A stretch of DNA of 60,872 bases. It comes from Streptomyces calidiresistens (GTDB taxonomy: Bacteria; Actinomycetota; Actinomycetes; Streptomycetales; Streptomycetaceae). Below, piece by piece: positions 17,723 to 26,599 of this stretch. Position 1 is the first letter of the stretch, and each line of letters opens with the position of its first letter. A program made the translations under genes and the position numbers. The stretch covers positions 1 through 60,872 of the forward strand of contig NZ_VKHS01000001.1 of assembly GCF_014141525.1 (NCBI RefSeq), in the 5' to 3' direction. Under the pieces are notes generated by a model, which was given only the letters and a program-made list of their open reading frames with translations, did no database searches and was not told the DNA's origin.

Positions 17723-17913
17723 TTCAGGTAGTCCAGGATCTCCGCATCGCTGTCCATGAGTTCGGCCAGGACGTCATCGACCTTCAACTCGGCCCGATTC
17801 TGGGCGTCCCGGATGGCCTCGATGGCGAGCTCCTGCTTGCTGCGGCCCTCGCGACGAGCACGCTCGGTGAGCTTCGCGTCGAGGTCCTCGGGGAGTCGAA
17901 GTGTCATCGCCAT
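17719..17913 (-). CDS. Ribbon-helix-helix antitoxin of the Doc pair
   Basis: 64 residues. The N-terminus (MTLRLPEDLDAKLTERA) has the beta-strand and helix pattern of CopG/RHH DNA-binding proteins, and GRSKQELAIEAI is the second helix. The acidic C-terminus (ELMDSDAEILDYL) probably wraps the toxin. It precedes and overlaps the toxin gene, the standard order. It should repress its own promoter through the inverted repeat at 17922-17938. ATG could be residue 1 or residue 3. Confidence 0.85.
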   Translation of the reverse strand: MAMTLRLPEDLDAKLTERARREGRSKQELAIEAIRDAQNRAELKVDDVLAELMDSDAEILDYLK

Positions 17914-17921
17914 ACCGCGAT

Positions 17922-17938
17922 GATACCTGGCTGGTATC
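17922..17938. promoter_or_regulatory. Operator of the toxin-antitoxin operon
   Basis: Inverted repeat GATACC-TGGCT-GGTATC starting nine bases upstream of the antitoxin ATG; a further ATACC half-site lies at 17912-17916. Position and symmetry fit autoregulation by the RHH antitoxin alone or with Doc. Confidence 0.65.
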
Positions 17939-18677
17939 TGTTCGGCGAAGTGATGCCCGTGCCGCCTCGGGCCACGTTCACCCCGCCGTGACGCCGCGCC
18001 GAATCTGCTGCGCCGGGCGGCGTCGGACAGCCGAAATGATCACGCGGCCGACCACGTGCGGGGCAGGGAGATCGATGACGATGAGGGCAGCCACATGTTG
18101 CGGATCATCCGCGGGGGCACCGGGCCGTTGGTGCCCCGAAGGTATGACGTGACGGTGCTGCCGGCGGGCCGCAACGCGGGCGGAAGCGAACAACGACGGT
18201 GTCACGAGGCAGGCGCCGGGCTTCAGGAACCGGGCCACGGGGCACAGCCGCACCCGATGGCAGGCGGCCGGGTGCGCCGGCGAGACGGAGAGTCCTTTCC
18301 GCACACATCATGCGCCGGGTGGAGGCCCGCCACCCACACGCGCGCCACGGATCACGGCGTCCTCCACGGCCGGCCACCAGGTCTGGTTTCACCGGTTTCC
18401 GTCGTTGAGCAGGCGGCCGGCCCGGCCCCTGGTGAGGGTGGTGAACACACCGGCATCACGGTCGAGCCGATGGATGTGGCGTTCCCGTGAGCGACTCTGT
18501 CGGGGATCTTGGAGTTCTCGGGACAGGGGCTGTCGGCGCTTGAAATGCTTCGGGATGGTCTTGCGTGGTTCCGTCCTTCCGAGGTGATCGGTGTCCGTTC
18601 GTCCCCGGCGCGGGGCGGTGGTTCCCGAGCTCACAGCACGGGTGGCGTGGGCCGGCAACCCTCGCGGCACCACGGGG
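17939..18677. other. Gene-free stretch between the toxin-antitoxin pair and an IS relic
   Basis: About 740 bases. Open frames on both strands are short or have arginine-rich composition and lack ribosome-binding sites. The part 18490-18640 gives a slightly protein-like minus frame, but no family is recognised. Considered decayed insertion DNA. Confidence 0.4.
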
Positions 18678-19720
18678 ATGTGGGTACGTGATCGCCTCGA
18701 CGGGCTCCGGGAGGACAGGGACTTTGCCTCCCGGGACCCGCGTGATGGCCACCCCGGACTCTCGTCGGCCCAACTCGCCACGGTCTGTGTGCTGCAGTTC
18801 CTGCTCAACCTCTCCGACCGGCAGGCTGCCGAGGCGGTCCGGTGTCGGATCGACTTCACGTACGCCCCGGCCCCGGGGCTGGACGACTCGGGATTCCACC
18901 AAAGTGTGCCGACCGACTTCCGTGATCGTCTGTGCGAGGACGATCGCGCGGACCGACTGCTCTCCCTGTCGCCGGCCCGGATGCGGGAGGCCGGTATGGT
19001 CGCCGCACCTGGGAGGCAGCGCACCGACTCCACCCGGACCCCGGCCGCCGCCCGGGACCTCACCCGCCTGGAGCCGGTCCTGGAAGCAGTACGCGCGGTG
19101 TTGGAGGAAGCCGCCCAGCGGGCACCCGACATCCACGCCCGCCTCCGTGCCCGCCGGTTGCTGCCCCGGCAGCACCTGATTCGACGGCGGCTACCTCTCC
19201 GTCTCGCTGCTGCCCCCCGGCGCGACCACCGGGTCGAGCCCGTCGGCCCGGTGAAGGCCGGCGGAGCATGGCAGAGCAGGGAACAGTCCAGCCTCCCCCG
19301 GGACGACTTCTCCATCGACTTCGACCGACGCCAGGTCACCTGCCCCAACGGCGAGACCGGCCACCTCCGGCTCGAGCCACCGGCCATGGCGCCCCATACC
19401 GTGGCCCGGTTCCACCCACACCGGTGCAACGCGTGCCCCGACCGGCCTGCCCGCGCCCGCGGCACCGCCGCCCGCACCGTGAACTTCCTCCCCCGCCACC
19501 TGCACGAACCGCACACCCGGAACCGTGCGGACCGGCAGGGCTCCCGAAGCAAGCGGCTCCACGCCACCCGGTCCGGCGTCGAAGGCACCATCTGCGAGCT
19601 CATCAACGGACACCTGGCCCACCACAGCCGCTACCACGGCCACCGCACAACACACCTGCAGCACGTCCCGACCGGCATCGCGATCAACATCGAACGCCTC
19701 GCCTCACACGCAACTCGCCA
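18678..19720 (+). pseudogene. IS1182-family transposase, degraded
   Basis: The N-terminal domain reads well: WVRDRLDGL, LSSAQLATVCVLQFLLNLSD, RQAAEAVRCRIDFTYAPAPGL, the signature of IS1182 transposases. Later pieces are still visible (DFSIDFDRRQVTCPNGET and SGVEGTICELINGHLAHHSR), but the catalytic middle shifts frame around 19180-19260 and the fragments are out of register. Deletions and frameshifts make it nonfunctional. Confidence 0.75.
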
Positions 19721-19857
19721 TCCTCACCGTCCTCGATCCCCCGGCCTTCCAGCAGTACCCCGACACCCGCGGCCCGACCCGGGAATGCCGGTGGCGCCAG
19801 GGAAAACAGGCCAAGCTCGAGATCCCCGGCGGAGTCGCCCGGTGCCGATCCGATGCC

Positions 19858-20844
19858 TCAGCCCGTACCGGCGACGAGTGCCTCGCCGAGCGGGGTGCGG
19901 CGGTAGAGCACGGACCGTCCGGACCGGGCGCGGACGAGCAGTCCCGCGTCTCGCAGGATGGCGAGGTGGTCTCCCACCGCGCCGGGTGTCATGGCGAGGC
20001 TTCGGGCGAGGTGGCTGGTACTGGCCGGGGCGTCCAGCGCCAACAGCAGCCGGGCCCGGGACCGGCCGATCAGAGCGGTCAGCGTGTCCGGTCGGGGGAC
20101 GGTCTCCCGGCCGCCCCACGGGGCGGCGGTGCCGCGGGCCCGATAGACCAAGGTCCTGGGCCAGGGCCAGGGGTCTGCCAGGTGGGCGGCGATGTTCGCG
20201 ACGAAGACCGAGGGGATCAGCAGGAGTCCGTCGCCGGCGAGGCGGACCGGTTCGACCCGGGGGAAGTGGCCGATCTCGATACCGCCGGCCTGCCAGGTGA
20301 TGCTCGGGTGCAGGCTCTCGATGGTCGTGACCCATCCGTGTTCGCCGATCGTACCCACCCGGTGCACGACGTCGCGTTCACAGATCGCGCGCAGTTGCGG
20401 CCAGTCCGCGGCGAGCAGTTCGTGCCAGGCCCGGTCCATCGCCTCGGCGATCCTGGAGACGGCGTCCGTGGAGTCCAGCACCGCGCGTACACGGGGATCA
20501 CCGGCGGACGGGCCGGTCGCGTGGGTGGCGATTTCGAGGCGGACCGCTTCCAGCGGTGTGGCCCGGATCATGGCCAGGTCGTCCGCCCAGGTCTGGTTGA
20601 GGCCGCGAGGGGGCGGGGCGACGAAGCTCGGCCCGGATCGCGGGTTGTGCAGCGCGAGGACGGCGTTCAGTTCACTCTCGCGGCGAAGCCGTTCAAAGGC
20701 CGGGAGGAGCCGGGTGGCCCGGGCTCGCGGCAGCGGTCCGTCCCGGCCGGCGAGTGAGCGCAGCAGGAGGCAGAGGTCCAGCGCGGGCGACAGTGCGAAG
20801 CGGCTGCGCAGCAGGTCCTCGACGGAGACTTCGAAGCGAAGCAC
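19858..20844 (-). CDS. ArsR-family transcriptional regulator with long N-terminal domain
   Basis: 328 residues. The C-terminal 90 residues form an ArsR winged helix (RARLLLALDAPASTSHLARSL then MTPGAVGDHLAILRDAGLLVR). The N-terminal approximately 230 residues are the actinobacterial domain often annotated DUF5937, thought to sense a ligand. It is divergent from an MFS transporter gene, with a perfect palindrome between them, so it likely represses that exporter and itself. It begins with ATG 20844; the two genes are 89 bases apart. Confidence 0.87.
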   Translation of the reverse strand: MLRFEVSVEDLLRSRFALSPALDLCLLLRSLAGRDGPLPRARATRLLPAFERLRRESELNAVLALHNPRSGPSFVAPPPRGLNQTWADDLAMIRATPLEAVRLEIATHATGPSAGDPRVRAVLDSTDAVSRIAEAMDRAWHELLAADWPQLRAICERDVVHRVGTIGEHGWVTTIESLHPSITWQAGGIEIGHFPRVEPVRLAGDGLLLIPSVFVANIAAHLADPWPWPRTLVYRARGTAAPWGGRETVPRPDTLTALIGRSRARLLLALDAPASTSHLARSLAMTPGAVGDHLAILRDAGLLVRARSGRSVLYRRTPLGEALVAGTG

Positions 20845-20874
20845 CGCGCCATGCTATCGAGGGACGTCCGTTCC

Positions 20875-20894
20875 GATTCGTCCAGCGACGAATC
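20875..20894. promoter_or_regulatory. ArsR-type operator
   Basis: Perfect inverted repeat GATTCGTC-CAGC-GACGAATC centred in the 89-base gap between the divergent regulator and transporter genes. An 8-bp arm palindrome covering both promoters is the expected target of the dimeric winged-helix repressor encoded alongside. Confidence 0.75.
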
Positions 20895-20933
20895 ATTGGT
20901 GTCTGGTGCGGGAGCACGGCGAGGTTGGGCGTC

Positions 20934-22253
20934 ATGACCCCAACCGCCGAGCCCGCCCGGGGCGACTGCCGTGCCACCTACCGGGAGGTGCTGGCCGAGC
21001 CGCGATTCCGGCTGCTCTTCGCAACACGCGCCGTCGCGATCACGGCGGACATCCTGCGGATCACGACGTTCTCGGTGCTGGTCTTCTCGACCACCGGCTC
21101 CGCGCCGCTGAGCGCAGCGGCCTTCGGTATCGGCTTCATCCCGCAACTGTTCGGCTCGCTGTTGCTGGGGTCACTGGCCGACCGACTGCCGCCCCGCGCG
21201 CTCATTACCGGCGGCTACGCCTTGACGTGCGCCGCCGCCCTGCTGCTCGCCCTGGTGCGGATGCCGGTCGCGGCAGGCCTCGGTGTCGTGGCGCTGGTCT
21301 CTCTCGCCACACCGGTGTTCCACGGCGCGTCAAGTCGGCTGGTCGCCGAGTCGCTGGAGGGTGACGCCTATGTACTGGGCCGTTCGCTGAACAACATCGC
21401 CGCTGCCAGCGCGCAGTTGCTCGGTCTCGCGCTGGGCGGTGCGACCGTCGCGGCACTCGGCCCGCGCCGGGCGCTCGCGGCCGGCGCCGTCCTCTACCTC
21501 GGCTGCGCGCTGGCCATCCGCATCCGGCTGCCCCGGCTGCCACCGGGAGAGTCGGGCGGCACACCCGGCAGCGCCGGGAGGGACAGCGGGGCCGCCCGTG
21601 CAAGCCTGCGAGGTGCGGGTCTGCTGCTGCGCCGACGCACGGTGCGACGGCTGATGGTGGCCCAGTGGCTACCCGTGGCGTTCGTGGCGGGCTCGCAAGG
21701 CCTCCTCGTCGCCTACTCGGGAGAACGCCACTTCGCGCCCGGCTGGTACGCGGTGCTGATGGGCTGTCTTCCGGTCGGCATGTTTGTCGGTGACCTGGTG
21801 GTGGGCCGACTGCTGCGGCCGCCCACCCGGGAGCGACTGGTGGTGCCGTTGATCGCGCTGACGGGACTACCGCTGGTCGGCTTCGCCGCCCGGCCCGGGG
21901 TGGGCGTCTCGTCCTGTCTGCTGCTGCTCAGTGGCCTCGGATACGCCTACCAACTCGGCCTGCAACGCCCGTTCCTCGACGCCCTGCCGCAGGATGGCCG
22001 GGGCCAGGCCTTCAGCCTGCTCGGCGCCGGCAGCATCACGCTCCAGGGCGTCGGGGCGGTTTGCCTGGGCGCGGTGGCCGCAACCATCGGAACAGGCGGC
22101 GCCCTCGCCCTGGCAGGCGGCGTGGTGGCGCTTACCGCCGGCTGGATTCTCACCTGGCACCCGTCCACCTCCCCGGTCCCCGTCCCGAACGACTCAACGG
22201 GATCGGAGAACAGTCAAAATCGAACCTTGTCACCAGCTGTCACCATCCGATAA
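20934..22253 (+). CDS. MFS efflux transporter
   Basis: 439 residues with about 12 hydrophobic helices, of the MFS_3/enterobactin-exporter-like group. The N-terminus RFRLLFATRAVAITADILR is followed by the loop motif GSLADRLPPRAL. It should export a small hydrophobic or siderophore-like compound using the proton gradient. Start ATG 20934 is chosen since the upstream extension has no membrane-protein character. Expression is likely controlled by the divergent ArsR protein. Confidence 0.88.
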   Translation: MTPTAEPARGDCRATYREVLAEPRFRLLFATRAVAITADILRITTFSVLVFSTTGSAPLSAAAFGIGFIPQLFGSLLLGSLADRLPPRALITGGYALTCAAALLLALVRMPVAAGLGVVALVSLATPVFHGASSRLVAESLEGDAYVLGRSLNNIAAASAQLLGLALGGATVAALGPRRALAAGAVLYLGCALAIRIRLPRLPPGESGGTPGSAGRDSGAARASLRGAGLLLRRRTVRRLMVAQWLPVAFVAGSQGLLVAYSGERHFAPGWYAVLMGCLPVGMFVGDLVVGRLLRPPTRERLVVPLIALTGLPLVGFAARPGVGVSSCLLLLSGLGYAYQLGLQRPFLDALPQDGRGQAFSLLGAGSITLQGVGAVCLGAVAATIGTGGALALAGGVVALTAGWILTWHPSTSPVPVPNDSTGSENSQNRTLSPAVTIR

Positions 22254-22261
22254 CGGAAAGT

Positions 22262-22267
22262 TATAAT
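22262..22267 (+). promoter_or_regulatory. Perfect -10 element upstream of the helicase-nuclease gene
   Basis: TATAAT lies 108 bases before the GTG start, in an AT-rich pocket unusual for this genome. A -35 at the proper distance is weak. Two TGTCACC repeats (22228-22234 and 22238-22244) lie just upstream and could bind a regulator. This is a plausible, possibly constitutive, promoter for the accessory gene. Confidence 0.5.
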
Positions 22268-22374
22268 TGGTGGACCCCTTCCGTGCTCATTGTTTCAGCG
22301 CTGCGTGGAAACTCAGCCCCCGAAGTCGTCGCTTGCGCAATGATGGAGGGGACGGACCGAAGGAGGTCAAGAGC

Positions 22375-24900
22375 GTGCCACTGAACTGGAGCCTGGTTGG
22401 CGCCGGCGAGACCGATCCACTACTGCGTCCGCGGGACATTTATGCGGCAGGCCCTCGGCCCTGGCCGTACTTGCGGCACGAGCAGGGCGAGGTTCTGGAC
22501 CGGTGGTTCGAGCGTCGCACTGACAAGGATGTGGTGATCAAACAGAATACTGGGGGCGGCAAAACGGCGGCGGGTCTACTGATCGCTCAGAGCACACTCA
22601 ACGAGGGTGTTGGGAAGGCTGTTTACTTGGCCGGAGACACTCATTACGCATCTGGCCAAGTTCAGAAGGAAGCACTAAATCTGGGCCTGGTGACCACCAC
22701 GGATCCCAGAGACCCGGCATTCCAGCAAGAAAAAGCCATTCCAGTAACCAACTTCAAGAAACTCTTCAACGGCATGTCGACATTCGGTGTGGCTGGCGAC
22801 AACAGCCGTCCTCATATGCCACTCGGCGTAGTCGTCGTCGACGATGCCCATGCAGCACTGAACACGATCACTCGGCAATTCCGACTCTTCATTCCTTGTG
22901 GGCACAAGACCCACGACAAGCTGGTGAACATGTTCGCCCATGAGCTGCGACGGCAGGCACCAAACCAATGGCGTGACGTCCAGGCTGGAGACTACTCGGC
23001 GCTCGTACGCGTACCGTTCTGGACCTGGGCCAACCGACATCAAGAGGTCATGGATCTCTTGCATCCGCACAGTAGCGACGATGAATTCAAGTATGTGTGG
23101 CCCCTGATTGCGGATGTTCTAAATCTCTGCACGGCTTCTATCACTAGCCGAGGGGTGGAAGTGCGGCCGCCATGCCCTCCGGTCCACGCGATCCCGGCCT
23201 TCACGAACGCCCAGCGCCGCGTGTACTTGACCGCTACATTGGCTGATGACAGTGCGTTGACTACCGCCCTGGACGTTGGTCCTGCGCTGCTGGCCTGCCC
23301 AGTGACCCCAGGTAGCGCCGCTGACATGGGCGACCGACTGATCCTCGCGCCGCTCTCACTCAACCCGTCGCTAGGTGATGAGGCTATACGCCTCTTGGCC
23401 AAGCAGTTCGCAGACGGTGACCGGAACGGTGATGGCGTCGCCGAGACGGAGCCGGTCAATGTCGTTGTAATCGTCCCGAGTTCGAAACGCGCTGCCGTGT
23501 GGGCCCCGTACGCCCACCGCATTCACTCTGCGGCAACGCTGGACGAGGGGGTCAAGGAACTACGCGAGACGCCTCATGTCGGTCTAGTCGTGCTGGTCAA
23601 CAAGTACGACGGCATCGACTTGCCTAACAATGCCTGCCGTCTGTTGATCCTTGACGGGGTCCCTTTGCCCCTAGATGCAGCCGAACGCCGCGAAGCGGCC
23701 ATCCTTCCGGACAGCCGGTTCCGGGTAACTCAAAGCATCCAACGGATCGAACAGGGCATGGGCCGTGGAGTGAGGGACCGGGAGGACTACTGCGCTGTCC
23801 TCCTCATGGGTGCCGAACTCAGCATGGCCATTCATGACCCACGTCGTCTCGATCTCTTCTCCCCCGCCACACGCGCACAACTCAGGGTAAGCCGTAGCAT
23901 CGCCGACCAGATCGCCGGTGAGGGCCTGGGGCAGGTCCGGGAAGCCATCGACGCCTGTCTTGAGCGGCACCCGCAGTGGTTGACAGCTAGCCGCCGAGCT
24001 CTGGCAGATGTTCAGTATGACCAGACCAGCACTGTTCACGCCGAGGCTACAGCCAACCGCCAGGCATTCAACCTAGCTGCCATCGGGCAATACCAAGCAG
24101 CTGTGAGTCGCTTGCAAGCTGTAATCAACAGCCTGGAGGACAAAGCTCTCCGTGGTTACCTCATGGAGCAGAAAGCGGCATACCTTCACCACGTCGACCC
24201 GTCGGCTGCCCAGCAGGCCCTCACCACTGCCGTAGTCGAAAACCCCATGGTCCAACGTCCTGTTGACGACGTGGCTCCGCGAACCATCAAGGCGGCAGCC
24301 GTACAAGCCCGTGCGGCCACCGAATACCTGCGAGAAACCTACTCGGATGGTGTCCAGTTGGTGCTTGGCGTGCGTCACATCTTCGACCAAATCGTCTGGG
24401 GAGACAAGGACCGGACAAATGACGCTGAAGCGGCTTGGGAACTTCTGGGCCACCACCTTGGCTTCCGAAGTGACCGCCCCGACCAAATGTTCAAAATCGA
24501 CCCCGACAATCGATGGGCGCTGACTAATGAGCAGCACGCAATCATCGAACTGAAGACGGGAAGCAGCAGCGACCTGATCTCAAAAGACGATGCGGATCAA
24601 CTCGGTGGCAGCGTTCGTTGGCACGAGTCCATTGCGCCAGATATCAGAGCCCAGCCCGTGATGCTTCACCCGAGCAGCACACTTCACACACAGAGCCCGC
24701 CTGTGCCCGGCCTGCGCGTTGTGACACCGAACAAACTTGACGAACTGCGGGAAGCGGTGGCAGGAGTCGCCCGCGCCCTGGCCACCGGACATGGGCGGTG
24801 GGGTAATGAACAGTCCGTCGCTGCCGAGCTGCAGAGGGCCAAGCTGACTGCGGGAGCGATCTTCTCCACGTACACGGAGACGGCTCGCCCCGCTCTATGA
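22375..24900 (+). CDS. DEAD-like superfamily 2 helicase fused to a PD-(D/E)XK-type nuclease; candidate defence protein
   Basis: 841 residues from GTG 22375, which has AGGAGGT 8 bases upstream. Walker A is NTGGGKTAAG with Lys63; Walker B is VVVDDAHA with Asp156-Asp157-Ala-His159 (a DEAH-like box); motif VI is RIEQGMGRGVR near residue 460. A helical region follows (about 530-690). The C-terminus has ALTNEQHAIIELKTG, in which Glu725-Leu-Lys727 resembles the ExK of PD-(D/E)XK nucleases, followed by KDDADQLGGSVRW. Base composition is markedly less GC-rich than its neighbours, a sign of transfer, and IS and intron relics surround it. It probably unwinds and cuts foreign DNA; I do not place it in a named system. 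Confidence 0.75.
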   Translation: MPLNWSLVGAGETDPLLRPRDIYAAGPRPWPYLRHEQGEVLDRWFERRTDKDVVIKQNTGGGKTAAGLLIAQSTLNEGVGKAVYLAGDTHYASGQVQKEALNLGLVTTTDPRDPAFQQEKAIPVTNFKKLFNGMSTFGVAGDNSRPHMPLGVVVVDDAHAALNTITRQFRLFIPCGHKTHDKLVNMFAHELRRQAPNQWRDVQAGDYSALVRVPFWTWANRHQEVMDLLHPHSSDDEFKYVWPLIADVLNLCTASITSRGVEVRPPCPPVHAIPAFTNAQRRVYLTATLADDSALTTALDVGPALLACPVTPGSAADMGDRLILAPLSLNPSLGDEAIRLLAKQFADGDRNGDGVAETEPVNVVVIVPSSKRAAVWAPYAHRIHSAATLDEGVKELRETPHVGLVVLVNKYDGIDLPNNACRLLILDGVPLPLDAAERREAAILPDSRFRVTQSIQRIEQGMGRGVRDREDYCAVLLMGAELSMAIHDPRRLDLFSPATRAQLRVSRSIADQIAGEGLGQVREAIDACLERHPQWLTASRRALADVQYDQTSTVHAEATANRQAFNLAAIGQYQAAVSRLQAVINSLEDKALRGYLMEQKAAYLHHVDPSAAQQALTTAVVENPMVQRPVDDVAPRTIKAAAVQARAATEYLRETYSDGVQLVLGVRHIFDQIVWGDKDRTNDAEAAWELLGHHLGFRSDRPDQMFKIDPDNRWALTNEQHAIIELKTGSSSDLISKDDADQLGGSVRWHESIAPDIRAQPVMLHPSSTLHTQSPPVPGLRVVTPNKLDELREAVAGVARALATGHGRWGNEQSVAAELQRAKLTAGAIFSTYTETARPAL

Positions 24901-24916
24901 TGAGCATCAACAATTA

Positions 24917-25012
24917 GCCTCGACCCTACGTGAGTCCCATCAACTTGCTGATGGGACTCACGTAGGGTCGAGGCTGGCGCGATAGCGACGTACGTCCGCT
25001 ATCGCGCCAGCC
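24917..25012. repeat. Two nested giant hairpins (terminator or mobile-element end)
   Basis: Hairpin 1: perfect 26-bp arms (24917-24942 and 24949-24974) with loop ACTTGC. Hairpin 2: perfect 16-bp arms (24972-24987 and 24997-25012) with a 9-base loop. The two share GGC at 24972-24974, so they are mutually exclusive at their base. They start 17 bases after the helicase stop. They may act as a strong bidirectional terminator, but perfect arms of this length, with no decay, also suggest a recombination or intron-target structure. Confidence 0.8.
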
Positions 25013-25023
25013 CTCACTGCATC

Positions 25024-25054
25024 GAACCGTGTGCAGTTCTTCCCCACACGGCTT
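25024..25054 (-). ncRNA. Group II intron domain V relic
   Basis: On the minus strand AAGCCGTGTG and CACACGGTTC form the basal helix of domain V, with the catalytic AGC triad and its characteristic G.U pair. The element is 31 nt rather than the usual 34; the distal helix (GGGAAGAACTG) does not pair cleanly, so it is probably degenerate. It is correctly placed, about 15 bases downstream of the intron-protein relic on the same strand. Confidence 0.6.
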
Positions 25055-25068
25055 GCCGACGCCGTTCA

Positions 25069-25335
25069 CTACCGGAATTCTACCTGCCCCACCAGTCCCG
25101 CAAAGGGTTGGGGGCCACGACGCTCCCGTACAGAGCGACTAGCCCCAGCGAGTCGGCTCAGGCGAACGCCACTACCGACCAGCCGAGTTTTTGGCTGGTC
25201 CGATGCTTCTTGGTGAGAAATCCTCCGATCCGCATCCGCGCGAGGAGCGAGCCGGTCGAAGCGATGGGTCGAGTTCCTGAAGCGGAAATATGCGCCCCAC
25301 CCACGACGGAACATGCTCACGTTCTCCACGATCAT
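25069..25335 (-). pseudogene. Group II intron-encoded protein, maturase (GIIM) remnant
   Basis: The frame contains RRGWGAYFRFRNSTHRFDRL, which matches the GIIM maturase segment of bacterial group II intron reverse transcriptases (typically RGWGNYFR...NSxxxF). The reverse-transcriptase domain (YADD box) and the rest are missing. Together with the domain V relic at 25024-25054 this is the 3' end of a decayed intron. Confidence 0.65.
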
Positions 25336-25756
25336 TTTAGTTAGCGCTTAATTTGAGTACTGTAGGATTTGCCGCGGCCTCACGAGCTCGTTCCCCGATG
25401 GACTACACCCATTTTACATTGATATGCCACTAGCAGGACTGAGCAGCCACCCGCCAGATGGGTTCTTTCTCCTGGAAATGCACCGCCTCATTTAGTAATG
25501 CATCAGCTCGCCCCGATAACTCCACCGAGTTCCGTGCGCCCTGCCCACCCGCTCAGCAGCCATAATCCACTGCGATGATCGACCTCATGGCCCGCCGCCT
25601 CACCGGCGAGAGCACCATCCCCTGGCGCAACCCGATAATCTCGTGAAACAACCGATTACAGGATGAAACATTGGGCGAAAACGACCTCTAAGCGCTGGAC
25701 CACTACTGACATCAGAGGAGCCGAAGAGCATCCCTGCACCCTGAAGCCCTACAAGA
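25336..25756. other. AT-richer DNA without a supported gene
   Basis: About 420 bases of low GC, unlike the rest of the window. A 23-codon plus-strand frame at about 25575 (MIDLMARRLTGESTIPWRNP) looks protein-like but has no partner sequence. Probably decayed remains of the element that carried the intron. Confidence 0.35.
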
Positions 25757-26203
25757 TCAGCGCAGGAGGCGATCCACCTCCTCTGGGGTCAGAGGACCCT
25801 GGTACTCGGCCCGCAGGCGGCTGCGTATTTCCTGCAACGCGATGACAGCCTCCTCATGCTGACGCGAGAGCTCCGAGCGCCTGGATTCGCACTCCCTGAT
25901 CCGCTGCTCATGCCACTTCTTCCGGCGGGCCGGGTTCTTCTTCGGTGGATACTTCTTCCACCGAAGAAGCAGTCCCCGTGACTGCTCAATGCACCGGTCG
26001 TTCTTCTCCATCTCATCCCGACTGCTCCAGACGGCAGCAAGCAAGGGCCGGAGCACAAGAGATATCTTGCGCCTTTCCTGGGCGCGGGCGGCGGCATTCT
26101 CATCCGTATACCGAATAGCGACGGGGGACTCATGCTGCCCGGTGCGCTGCCAGCCGTATCCCTCGAAGCTCCGGAGAATCCGGTAGTTGAAGTTCCTACC
26201 CAC
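25757..26203 (-). CDS. Hypothetical basic coiled-coil protein
   Basis: 148 residues from GTG 26203, with AAGGGG about 8 bases upstream. The first 35 residues (NYRILRSFEGYGWQRTGQH) are folded-looking; from about residue 40 on it is rich in Arg, Lys and Glu with heptad-like spacing (ECESRRSELSRQHEEAVIALQEIRSRL in pieces), predicting a long coiled coil. It ends LTPEEVDRLLR. No family recognised. Low GC for this genome, so it is probably part of the transferred segment with the helicase. Confidence 0.45.
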   Translation of the reverse strand: MGRNFNYRILRSFEGYGWQRTGQHESPVAIRYTDENAAARAQERRKISLVLRPLLAAVWSSRDEMEKNDRCIEQSRGLLLRWKKYPPKKNPARRKKWHEQRIRECESRRSELSRQHEEAVIALQEIRSRLRAEYQGPLTPEEVDRLLR

Positions 26204-26599
26204 GCAAGCCCCTTACTTGCCTTGAAGTTCTTCCCCGCCGTTCAGGCCCCCTTGAAGTACGAGAGTGCCAGCCTCACGGTACGACTCGACAGGACTACGC
26301 GTTCACCGCAGGAACGAGATTCTTGCCAGCTCGCCTTTGTTCAGTCGGGGAACCTTCGTCGAACAATGCGATCTTCACCAGCAGCCGACCATGGCCATAT
26401 TGATCATCATCTCTTTTAGCTTCGATGTTTTTTGAGGCCCTGTCAACTTGCTGGCAGGACTTTCTGGCCTTCGATTGAGGTAGTTCTCGGTGGTGGGGCA
26501 GACTGTCATGCCGAGTCGGCGCCGGGATCCCCTGTACCTGGGGTTTGACCAGACTCCTTTGTGCAGGTCACAGAGGGTTTGGGGAGTAACCTTAGAGCG
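26204..26599. other. Gene-free region with a small hairpin
   Basis: No start-supported frame. CCTGTCA (26439-26445) and TGGCAGG (26452-26458) form a hairpin whose loop ACTTGC is identical to that of the giant hairpin at 24917-24974. GAACTTCAA-type short repeats occur at both ends of the coding region before it. Bases from about 26600 belong to the IS5 relic. Confidence 0.4.
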
